Source: Syngnathus acus
Lineage: Eukaryota; Chordata; Actinopteri; Syngnathiformes; Syngnathidae
Assembly: GCF_901709675.1 (NCBI RefSeq)
Contig: NC_051092.1
Location: 748,491-812,490 of the forward strand
Reading direction: 5' to 3'
Length of the DNA: 64,000 nucleotides
Each line of letters opens with the position of its first letter. Positions within the stretch are counted from its first letter, which is position 1. Both the position numbers and the translations under genes were made by a program. Shown one piece after another: positions 29,375-39,800 of the stretch. Under the pieces are notes generated by a model. That model was not told where the DNA came from and did no database searches. It saw only the letters and a program-made list of their open reading frames with translations.

Positions 29375-31754
29375 TCACTTATCTAAGATGGCCAGCCTGA
29401 TGGTCTGAGGACAGACGGTGAGGGGGAAGGATCCGCTGCCCTCGTCATGAATCCCGGTGGAGAAATATGGGAAGATCCTCTCGGTGAACTTGTCTTTAAA
29501 GATGAAAATAATCTTTCCATCCGCGGCGTTGATGAACACCACCTTCCCTTTGTCGTAGTCCAGCTCCACCGTAATCCTGTTGGCCTTACACTTCCAGTCC
29601 AGTTTTGTGCGAGGCGAAGTCTGAGCCCACAGGACCTCCCCTATAATCCCTCCAATGATCCAGACCCCTTCGGACGGCTTGAGAGACATGGCCCCCTTCC
29701 TTTGGATGGACTCTCGGACGACGCCGATGTACCAGTCTTTCCCCTGACTCACATCCACCGTCCAGCTATGTTTCCCGGACACAAAGCCGCCGGCTCCCAG
29801 CACGCACACTCCGCCCGTGCAGCGTTCCGGGTTGTCCGGGAACATCCGCTGACTGCTGTACTGCACGCAGGTCAACTCCTCAGAAATCTCCAAGTTGGCC
29901 TGGGCTGTGTTTGGATCCAAGGCGATGGGCGCTGGATGATTTACAAAAGGCCAAACAAATAGATGCATTCATACTTTGGTGTGAGGAAAATTCCTCCAGC
30001 GCTTATCAGGGTCACAGATGAGCAAGAGTTAGCTCATTTTGGTCGACCACATCGCAAGGGTTGAGGTTCAAACGCACAACCTTCAGGTTACTCTACCCCA
30101 TCAGCCATGTCAGTGATGAACTATGTTGGCCCCGTCCGTGCCTTAGCCATTGTTCCGATTTGTGTTTCAGAAAGTCCCCATTTCATTGACTCACCGTATT
30201 TCACGAGGCCCTCCATCTTCTTCCATACGTGAAATTTAAGTGACGCCTGATGCGTGGCGCAGTTGATCAAGATGTCTCGGATGATTTCCGGTTCTCTGAT
30301 ATTGCATTTGAGCCTACCGAAACAAAAAGAATCATCACGTGGACTATATAAGCACAGCAACATAGGTCGGGCACTTGCCCACACTCACTTCTTTTTGGTG
30401 TCTTTGTAATCCTACGGAGTAAAGACGAGACATTTCAAACCACAATGAAGTCTTTTGAAGACAAAACAAGTTTCAGTGCGTTTGTGCGTACCACCAAGAA
30501 GGCTAAATGGTCTCCCTTCAGTCTTGTCTCTGTGCGGCTGATGATCGTGGCCAGGGTCTTGATCTGGTTCTCAATGGAATCCAACTTGACGCTCATCACT
30601 TTGACCTTCACTTCCACTTCCTGTGCCAGCGCCTGAAGTCTGGACTTTTCCTCATTGAAAAGGAACAAGTGCAACTTTTGGAACTCCTCCCTGATAGTTC
30701 GGTTGTTTTCATCCGCTTGCTTCTGTAAAGAGATTGCGGCGGCGGCGGCGGCGGCAGCCTCTGAAGTTAAAACGTGAACATCAAAGTGAACAAGTGTGTG
30801 CTGTAATGGGAACCTGTATAAATGTTCGGGTCCTTTCCCAGCTCTCTCTCGTCTTGTTCAGAGTCCGCAGCTTCTTCTTGAGAGACTCCAGCTTGCCTGA
30901 TATTTCTTCCTGACATATTCACACAAACATGAAATCGTCAACCTCGACCTTTTCTATCTTTTGGTACACTCTTCTTCTTACATGGCTTTAGGGTGGTAAT
31001 AGTTGTCACTTTTTTAAAACATTTTTTTACCCGGTTTCCCAATTTTGAAATTGACGTTTCAATGAGTGATTCCTTGTCCAATGATAGGAACATGCCATTT
31101 TCACTCACTTTCATTCCATGATGTTTATAACATGAGCACTGCAAATAGCAATGGCATGTGATTTTCTAAAATGATGGAATAATTTTTGTCACTCTTCCAG
31201 CCTCTCTGTTTCAACCTGTTGCTGACACTGCGACACGGAGCACATCCCCTTTCGAAGGTGAGCTACTCTTGATCAAACGTCAACAACATTACAAAGAAGA
31301 CGATATGAAGCGCGTTGGAATACCAATCGATTCCATCCCTAACTTTTGGCATAATTCTATTTTGTACCTTCTTCTGCTTGGCGGCTTCATCCAGCGGACA
31401 GCACTCGTGGATCTTGTGCTGTTTGGACATTTGGCACAGCAGGCAAATGGGCTCCTCGTCATTCTGACAATAAATGCTCAGCTTCTCCTCGTGAAGCATG
31501 CAGCGGTCTCCGCTCACGTTCTCCGTGTGGTACTGATCCGCTGCGATCTTCAGCGCCAAATTGATGGGAGGCCTTTTGGGAGTGGAGACGGCCTTACACA
31601 CCGGACACTCTTGACATTTTTTCCATTCCCAGAACTGATGCAGGCAAAGTTTGCAAACGTTATGTCCGCACTGGAGAAGAACCGGGTAGCAGTAGATTTC
31701 CGTACACTGAGGACAAGTGAGGTCCTCTCTGGAGATGACGCTGTGTGTTGCCAT
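29375..31754 (-). CDS. TRIM-family E3 ubiquitin ligase (RING, B-box, coiled coil, PRY-SPRY)
   Basis: Probable cytoplasmic ubiquitin ligase of the large teleost group related to TRIM35, nuclear factor 7 and zinc-binding protein A33. Minus-strand exons: 31754-31368, 30909-30814, 30722-30492, 30411-30389, 30313-30195, 29931-29375, 470 residues. The 96, 231 and 23-base exons are the classic TRIM layout. RING: CPQC, CGHNVCKLC, CPVC (C3HC4 spacing). B-box 2: CMLHEEKLSIYC, CLLC, and the His pair in KHKIHE-like QHKIHE. Coiled coil in exons 2 and 3. PRY starts LDPNTAQANLEIS; SPRY has SGKHSWTVDV and DWYIGV. All zinc ligands are present, so the ligase looks intact. Substrate and exact orthologue unknown; the family expands quickly in fish and often serves immunity. 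Confidence 0.9.
30736..30758. repeat. (GCC)n microsatellite beside a TRIM splice acceptor
   Basis: Seven or so GCC units on the minus strand end about 15 bases before the acceptor of the coiled-coil exon (30722). Reading through would give an alanine run, but the 231-base exon layout argues that it is intronic. Confidence 0.85.
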
Positions 31755-33022
31755 GACTTTGAAGATGGACGGTCATGTGAGCCAAGTGCGGGTCTTCACT
31801 GCTTTCCAGGTGGACTCAACACTCACTCATAGTTCACTCCTCACACACACACACACACACACGTACCGTCAATGCTGGCAAACTTGTCAAACCGGTTCAA
31901 TGCAAGTTCAGATATAGACGACGCGCAAATTAGGTAATGCGTGCTGCTTGGGAACAATGGCTGTAATTTGGAACAAAAATACACTTGTCACCAATGACAG
32001 AAATGTACATTCCAATCAAATACACAGAAAATGATAGATGATACGAAAATCTAAAATGTACATTCTTTTTATTATTTGAATCAAATACACAGAAAATTAA
32101 GAAAAGGATATACTAAAATCTGTGTTGAGTGAAAAAAAAAACGCAAATCACAACAAAAAGACAAGAACAATTACAGTAAAACAAGCTAAATTAAAATGGA
32201 AAAAAAAAACGCATCGCTTTCTTTGTGTGACGTGCAACGCTAAAAAAATAGACTGAGTCAATCAAACCAGCAGTGACGCAAGTCGAAAAAAATATTGTGG
32301 GAAACTCGTAGGAAATTTACAAGAGCACCAAATAGAAGCAGCAAAATGACAGGTTGACCTGTAAAGTCAAAATTCAATATAGTTAGCATCATCTTTTGTA
32401 GCAATCTTTTTTCTGCTCTTTGCCAATATGTTTAGCAAACATTGACATGTGAAATTCTTCCAGAAGACGTTGCCAACATTTCATTGTGATGAGTACAGGA
32501 GAAAGAGAGAAAAAAAAAAAAAAATCCCTCCTCAAGAGGTGTTTTCCGGCACACAGTTGAAAGTACGATGACTCATCCGTCGACAGCGTTGCGTTGGTTC
32601 GGTCGGTCGGTCGGCAAGCAATCCAGAGTTTAACAAACCACCTCTCAACCAGGAAAGGCTCAAATCATCCACAAAGCCTTTGTCAGTCTATTTATGCCAC
32701 TGACGTCAATCCATTCATTTCTTATGGGCATAGGATTGGAGCATAACGTGATATCTACCCGTCCAGTGCAGGGACAGCTCCAGGAATTGGCTCTTGCATC
32801 ATCCCTTTTTCTCTAGAAGCCAAAATGACCAATTAGCTCATACATGAGACTTAATAGACTTCATGTCACATTTGTTTTGTTTGTCTCATATAAAATACGA
32901 AAAGGGAGCATAAGTAAACAATAACACTTTATTACAGTTCAGTAGAAAACAACAACATCTGCAAAATGTTGAATTAAAAACACATAACAGTAAGTAACAA
33001 AAATATATCCACAGGCTGCAGT
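31755..33022. other. TRIM 5' region and ddb2 3' UTR
   Basis: A (CA)n run at about 31841-31862 lies in the TRIM leader or promoter. AT-rich sequence from 31930 to 32560 holds no exon. TTTATT at 32927-32932 is the ddb2 polyadenylation signal on the minus strand. No gene seen. Confidence 0.5.
32927..32932 (-). promoter_or_regulatory. Polyadenylation signal of ddb2
   Basis: AATAAA on the minus strand 91 bases beyond the ddb2 stop. Confidence 0.6.
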
Positions 33023-36000
33023 TCACTGTTTTCTTGTGCGCTTTGTGCACTTAGTCTTGGTCGTCGTTTGGGCTTGGTGCGCGGAAAGGCGTTTTTTCTT
33101 GAGCTTGCTCGGATCCCCGCCACTTCTCCTGCTTCTGGTGGCCCGCTGCTGGTGACCGGGCCGCCCCCTTATTGCTCGCCCGGCCGACGTAGAGGTTTCC
33201 TCTTGTGGCCTGTTGTCGTCGGCGAACAACGATTCGTCTTGGTCCCAAACGACCACTGTTACACCTGTGACGCAGACATGGGGCTTTTCAGAGCATCAAA
33301 ACCAAAAAGGGGGTCCAACCTTGCCTTTTATCCCCTTACCCATTCCAGAGCCAATCACATCTCCCATTGGATTGAATTTATTGATCTGAAAAACATATGA
33401 ACACTTAGTACAGCTTTAACTTTACCTTCCACACCACAATGGACTTGGATCTGTTGTTTTTTTTCTTTATACGTGTGATTTTAAAATGTATACAGTAGAT
33501 CTAGCTGAAAGAAAAGAGGAGTTTATGCAGGGTGAGGCATTGACAAGAAAAAAATTGGCTGTGTTGATAATTACAGATGATGCTAAACGAATAGAAAGCC
33601 CCTTTCCACGATGCCCGTAAAAGGTGTTCCAAAACGCTGCAATTATCATTCTGTCATGCGTCTGTGTGCACTTCATTGACGACTGTAGAGTGTAATGCTT
33701 GCGGCAAGTATTTGAACAAGGGCAACATTGGAGCAGTTGCGCTTAGTGAATAAGAAATCATTTGGGAAATTTGGTCGGCAAATTGACTGTGCTTGGTTCT
33801 ACTCACAGATTTGATTCCTCCAACATTGGGATCATACAATTGGCACACAAGCTCTGCTGTGTTGGAATCAAAGATGTCAATAGTTCTCTGGTCGTCCTGA
33901 CAGATCCTGTCATCAGGGTAACGACCCACCACAATGAGGTCATACACAGGATGCCATGTAGCCTGTGGAAACGTTGACAAAACAAGTTTGGCTGGGTACT
34001 TCTGTTTTCTTCCCCCGACTCGGATCAGGCACGAATTCTTGGACTTTGTGAGACAACCAACCTTGATGGGTGTGATGTGTTGAAAATGTCGATGTGGATG
34101 CTGGATGATTTGTTGAGGCTTGGACCAATCGGAGGATGAATACACACGGATCTCGTTGTACTGATCGGTTGTGAGCAACTTGGAGCAGTCCGAGGGATGG
34201 AAATAGGCTGTGAAGATGCAAGAAAAAAATCAGGCACAGGGATGTTAAAAAAAAAAAAAATCCCTTGCATGTGAATTTGTCAGAAGACCTGAGTTGATCG
34301 CCTTCTCGTGAGGCATGTCATGAAGAAAGCTCTTCTTGTCCTTCATGTTTCTCAGGTCCCACAGCTTCACTGTGTGGTCCACTGACGCCGTCGCAAGCAG
34401 CCAATCACAGCGTGGGTTGAACTCTGCGTGGGTCACTTTGGCTTTGTGTAATTTATCACTGAAAATCTACAATATTGAAAGAACACAACAAAGCATTTAG
34501 TCTTCTTATAGGGGACGAAATCATGATTGCTACATGTAAAAATGGTGAAAGAATCACATACCTTCTGGCCATCTAAACCCAGCAGCAGTAGATTTCCAAC
34601 GTTGTCTCCGGTCACAAGCATCTGGCGGCTGATGGAGACGTCCACACAGCAGTACCAGAAACTGGGAGTAGAATGTTGATTCAAATGATGCCTGTATTCA
34701 ACTTTTCCCAAAATATCTTTAAAATAACTAAATGAGGGCTGGCATTTTCCATCAGTCTTCTCCGCACTTTTCTCACCATACGTTGTGGTGTTCGTGGCCA
34801 CAATCTGTCGTTCTGGATAAAATGGTGGCTGTGAGGCCTTCAAAGCTCTGCAGGGTCAGTGTGCCCTCACCAGAGGCCACGTACACCCTGGAAAGATCCG
34901 TGGGACAAAACTTCATCCCTCCGATGAAGTCTCCGGCGCCATTCTACGCGCACAAACAGAAACGCAGGCCTTTCATTGGGCACTTGTAATTGAAGAGGAC
35001 GTATTATGGAAAGATGTCTTCTGCCTCACTTCTGTTTAGTGGGACTGTTACAGACAATGTCACCAGAATTAGCTTCTGATTGCTGGCCTTTTTTTTTATT
35101 TGATGGAGGGGAGGCAGCGTGTTTGGGATTGGCTGCTATGCAAATGACTGAATCTCTATGGGGGGTGCATTATGTCTCCTTGAGACAAAAAGGACCTCTT
35201 TCGAAGAAGACTGATGGAAAAAAAACCTTCATGACCCTCGCTGTGTGCACTTGATCCAATACAAGCAGACTGTAGTCTTACTTGAAGGTATCTGTGCAGG
35301 CAAACACTGTGAGAGTGGTCCCATTGAAATCTCTGAGGGACGTCGTACCCCCCATAGATGACGTGAACAGCTGAGTGGGCTTTAAAGGGTTCAACCTCAT
35401 ATCTGTTACCGAGTCTCCAGCCCCCATCTGAACAGAGAAGCAGGGCTATCAAGCCCAGCCAAGCGCAAGTGCTCACTGAGAGCAAGCTCACCCCTCTGAT
35501 GAACATCTTCTGCTCGCGGAGCTTGAAGTCCCACAGCTCGATGTCGCCACCCTTGGAGCCCACTACCAATGTGCTGGGATTGGTGGGATGCCACTCCAGG
35601 CAGGTGACTCGCCGGTCGAAGGGAACGTTTGATGCGTGGTAATGGTACGAAGAGAGTGAGCGGACAAAAGGCTCTTGGAGACACTGAAAATTCAAAAAAC
35701 TCAATGTGACATGTGACTGACAGGGGCCCAGTTTACTGTGTACTATGCTCCTCAAATGAAGTGGTTGCATCCATGATAAAAAGAGGAGCCAAAAGGTTCT
35801 TTTCCACCGGCGACACTCCTACTAACGCGACAACTTGTATTTTAATTTGACAACAGCGCCTCTTTCTCACCTGTCTCATTTGAGTATGAACACTTTGTCC
35901 CAAAGTGTGCTTGTAGATGTGGTGGAGTATGCTTCCATGTGCACTTTTTTTCTGAATCCCTGTGGAATTGAGAGGAGACCTTGTCAACACAGACACCAGC

Positions 36001-36704
36001 AGACAAGATCAAGCACAGGAAATGAATGCAGCCCACCCACCTTTTTTGCACGCCTCTGCATCCTTCTTGTCCCGTAGTTTAGCCGACAAAGTTGAACCAG
36101 AGTTCTCCCCACCAGCTCTTTGCTCCACCTGTGGCTTTTTGGATTTGAGGCCATCAGATTTGGAGGGTTTGCTTTTCATCGCGAACCCTGCAAAAACGAA
36201 AGGACGCGTTGAGCAAATGTGTTAAACATGCATCACAACAGACACTGTGCTGTTTCGCGACTGCATGCTGTGGCAGCTTAGCAAAAAGAGCACTAGCGTT
36301 TACATAACACACGTGACTTCAAAACGTGGCTGTTTTGTAACTTGTATTTCTCTTGTTTCACGGCAGGTGGCGGTGTTTCAATCAACCAGCATGTCAAGTG
36401 AAAGCGGCGTTTATGTTTAGTCGTTTATGCGATACAAATCATCGATGTATATTTACTATCATCACCAGCCAAATGAAATCTGATTGAAATTGTATTAGAT
36501 AATAAAAGACGTGAAGCAATAAAGCGCTATTACGGTTTGAATCAATTTGGAACGTTAATGCTCGAAAGCGAGTTGTTTAAATTGTGTCAGCTGGTTAAAT
36601 AATAGTTTAACACGTGAAATGGATACAACGGGCAAAACGACAAGCGTGTAGGCGTTTTATTTTTGTAGAAAATCACAGTAATTCTTACCTTTCCTTAGCG
36701 ACAT
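33023..36704 (-). CDS. ddb2: DNA damage-binding protein 2 (XPE, WD40 damage sensor)
   Basis: UV-lesion recognition subunit of the DDB1-CUL4 ubiquitin ligase; it starts global nucleotide excision repair in chromatin. Minus-strand exons: 36704-36689, 36187-36041, 35959-35871, 35683-35492, 35427-35282, 34661-34562, 34466-34289, 34207-34062, 33962-33807, 33385-33340, 33264-33023 (485 residues). Seen: helical N-terminus [14 protein letters not shown]40 propeller with [48 protein letters not shown] (DDB1-contact WDxR motif), [22 protein letters not shown] carrying the Phe-Gln-His wedge that enters damaged [13 protein letters not shown] basic tail of about 65 residues follows the propeller. Start is uncertain: in-frame ATGs at 36719, 36704 and 36179. 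A second copy of exon 35427-35282 lies at 34943-34777. Head to head with kif23. Confidence 0.95.
34777..34943 (-). other. ddb2: Second, alternative copy of a ddb2 WD40 exon (candidate mutually exclusive exon)
   Basis: Open throughout (55 codons plus 2 bases), with acceptor GCGCGTAG before 34943 and donor GTGAGA after 34777. It starts in phase 0 and ends in phase 2, just as exon 35427-35282 does. The protein starts [14 protein letters not shown] where the other reads [14 protein letters not shown]; by my count 15 of the first 45 positions are identical without a gap, including GAGD, the later GT and FxG. It is seven residues longer, with a His-rich end (DCGHEHHNV). The upstream copy is closer to human and zebrafish DDB2 as I remember them. 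Confidence 0.8.
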
Positions 36705-36876
36705 GAACGCACCAAGCATGAATGCAGGAAGCGGAAACACCTGATCTAAAACGACGCTTCTGATTGGCTACGATCGGCTCATTTTGAAAACGTACTCTGG
36801 TTTGAACAAAGACGAGGGAGCGAGCGAGCAGAAATCAACAAGAAGAAGGTCAAAGAAATAGTGGGTGCGAGACAAA
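36705..36876. promoter_or_regulatory. Bidirectional promoter of ddb2 and kif23
   Basis: Only 172 bases separate the two start codons. Inside are an inverted CCAAT box (ATTGG, 36763-36767) and two TTTGAA motifs (36783-36788 and 36801-36806), which match the CHR element of G2/M genes. Mammalian KIF23 is a cell-cycle gene controlled through CHR sites by the DREAM/MuvB complexes. No TATA box. Confidence 0.55.
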
Positions 36877-39800
36877 ATGACCAGACCAGCGTAAGTTAAA
36901 ATGACTAAATGTTGAAACGTGTTGTCTGTTACCACAGTGAAGCGTGACATTTGTCGAGGGCGTGTTATTTTTATGATAATGTTGTTTGGACGTTCACCGG
37001 TTTTAGTTGAAACGTTTAGCCGCAGGCCCACTAGCCTCGGGGCTGGCTGGCTGGCTGGCTAGCTAGCATGTGACTTTGTTTCCAAACTGCCAAGTAGTAA
37101 TGGCGTGAATTGTATTTTTTTTTTTCTTCAGAAAGGGCAAAACACCCCGGCGACAAGCTCCCAAAAAAAGCGGCCAGAAAGACCCAGTTGGGGTGAGTTT
37201 GAAAGCAGATGGCCAACACTTAACAGACGCGCCGTGTTGGAGATTTGCGGTGAACCAACCGTCTTTTATTTGTATTTGTTTTCTATCCCACTCAGGTTTA
37301 CTGTCGTGTGCGACCCCTCGGCGGAGAAACCGAAGAATGTTGCATCGAGGTGATCAGCAGCACCACCATCCAGCTGCATGCACCCGAAGGCTTCAAAACA
37401 AACCGCAATGGAGAATACAAAGAGGTGAAGGATTGGAACCAGCGCAAAGGTTCACACGTGGAAACTTTCAAAGATGATATGAGACCAAGTATTAGTGCTT
37501 TTCAAGTTTTATTTCTTCCTACATCTTTTCAGGCATGTGTATAGGAAGTGTATCAATCAATACGTGATGTTTGGAAGGAATTGAGTAGAAAGACAGTAGA
37601 ACAGGCAACAATGAGAATGAACTTGTGTCAACAAACTTTTATGCCACCAAAAATGATTCCAGTGTTTGGCAAAACAATTTGTGCATGGTCAAAGAGCTGA
37701 CTTTCAAGCCAGCCACCCTTCCTATGAAAAAACGGTTTGACAATCGATTCTCTCTGTTTCACAGACACAGTACTCCTTCAAAAAAGTCTTTGGAGTGTTA
37801 GTGTCTCAAGTGGAGTTGTTTGAGAGTGTCGCCAAGCCTCTCGTTGATGACCTCATCCATGGAAGAAATGGTAAGACTTTGTTCAGAGCGTTGCTGTTGC
37901 CGCCACCTCCATTTTATCCCGTTGCGTGTCTCTTGTTCATCACAGGGCTCCTCTTTACATATGGCGTGACGGGAAGTGGGAAGACGTTTACCATGACTGG
38001 CTCTCAGGGCCTAGGTGGACTTCTGCCTCGCTCTCTTGACATGCTCTTCAACAGCATTGGGTCTTTCCAGGCCAAGAGATATGTAAGGCCTGCACTGAAT
38101 ATCTACTTTGTTCACACATCTGTGTCACATCTAGGACCTAATGTTACGTCATCTATTTTTGCAGGTCTTTAGGTCAGATGATAAAAATGGCATCGAGATC
38201 CAGAATGAAGTCGATGCCCTGTTGGAGAGACAAAGGCGTGAAAATGTTTGCGCTCCCAAAACGGCCTCATCCAGGTTGGCCCGAGTCCCGTCCACGAACA
38301 CGAAACCCGCTTCTGACGTTTAAGCGGGAATTGTCGACTTGCACTTTAGGCAGAAGGTGGATCCTGAAATCGCTGACATGATTAAGCCGGCCGAGGCGTG
38401 CAAAGCAGATGACGTGGATGAGGACAGCAGCTACAGCGTTTTTGTGTCCTACATTGAAATCTACAACAACTACATTTATGATCTCCTCGATGAAAACCAG
38501 GAGGATACATTTAGGCCCAAGTGAGTTCCAAGAAATCAAATCGACACAAAAACGAGCCTTCAGATGCTCACTAGATGAATGTCAAATTGTATTTTCTTCT
38601 AGGTGGAATGGTGGAGGCACACCTCTGCGTCAGAACACTGACTTTACGTATGTGACCAGTGAAGAAATAGTAACTTCATACTTAAGTTTCCCATAACAGT
38701 TGGCATTCCAGCTGCTCCTTAGGATGCGTTGCCATTGCTGGGTACAGCTACCCACTTACTAAAGTTAGCAAAATCAAAATATTTTGTATCTGTAAAAAAA
38801 AAAAAAAGAACCAGTGAAAGCCGCCAAGCATGTTATGTTTTTGTGTATGCGCGCGTTCTGACAGAGGCATTGGCAAAACAATTGCATGCAGTCAGAACAT
38901 CTCTCGCCATGGCATTCTGTCCGGCTTCTGCTTGTTGTCTGTCATGGCAGAGCTCCAATTTCCCGAAATCAGCTCCAGTCCTTTTTTCTGCCCCACCTGC
39001 CGCATCCTCCTAAACTCAACGAAACAAGCAATCTGGTGTGTTTTGAGACTAACACTGCCTCTTCTTCTTTCCTTCCTTCCTTCTTTCTTACTTGTGACGA
39101 TAGAGCACCTCAGTCTAAAATTCTCCGAGAGGACCAGAACCATAACATGTATGTTGCCGGTTGCATGGAGGTTGAAGTCAAATCTGCTGAGGAGGCCTTT
39201 CAAGTCTTTTGGAAAGGTGAGTGGTGTGGATTTTGAAGGAAGGAGACAAGAACGTATTTCATGCTGTGATGGACCTAGCTATTTGTCTGACTTGGTATTG
39301 TTGCCCTGACTCTGACCAAGAAATGACCTCCATTTTAATCTTCTCTCTGAGCATACTACGCAAGAGTTCCTTCCAATATCGATTTTCAAGAGGTTCTGGC
39401 TGGTGTGTTGATAATCTCGGCGCTCTAGGTCAGAAGAGGAGAAAGGTGGCCAACACCCGGCTCAACCGCGAGTCCAGTCGCTCCCACAGCGTGTTCACTA
39501 TCAAACTGGCGCAGGCTCCTCTGGACGCAGATGGCGACAGCATCCTTCAGGTGAGCTGGGGCCAAAGCTACGTTCATTGACACCAGACTCGAGCCTCTGA
39601 TTTTATTTGTATTCTTTTTTGAACGAGAAGAACCAAGTGGCTGTCAGTCAGCTGTGTCTGGTGGACTTGGCAGGAAGCGAGCGAACAGGCAGGACAGGGG
39701 CCGAGGGCACTCGCATACGTGAAGCAGGTAGGATCTAAAATGGATCTATTTTGTCACACATTTGCGCTCGCCTAGGATGCCTCCAACCACACGCGTTGCC

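Noticed and set aside
29447-29962. 171-codon plus-strand frame
   Set aside because: It is the antisense shadow of the SPRY exon of the minus-strand TRIM gene.
30723-30770. Alanine-run extension of the TRIM coiled-coil exon
   Set aside because: An acceptor (TTTACAG) directly before 30722 gives the canonical 231-base TRIM exon, so the GCC run is intronic.
31269-31832. 187-codon plus-strand frame
   Set aside because: Antisense of the RING/B-box exon; no domain of its own.
33068-33400. Plus-strand frame over the ddb2 end
   Set aside because: Antisense of the basic DDB2 tail exon.
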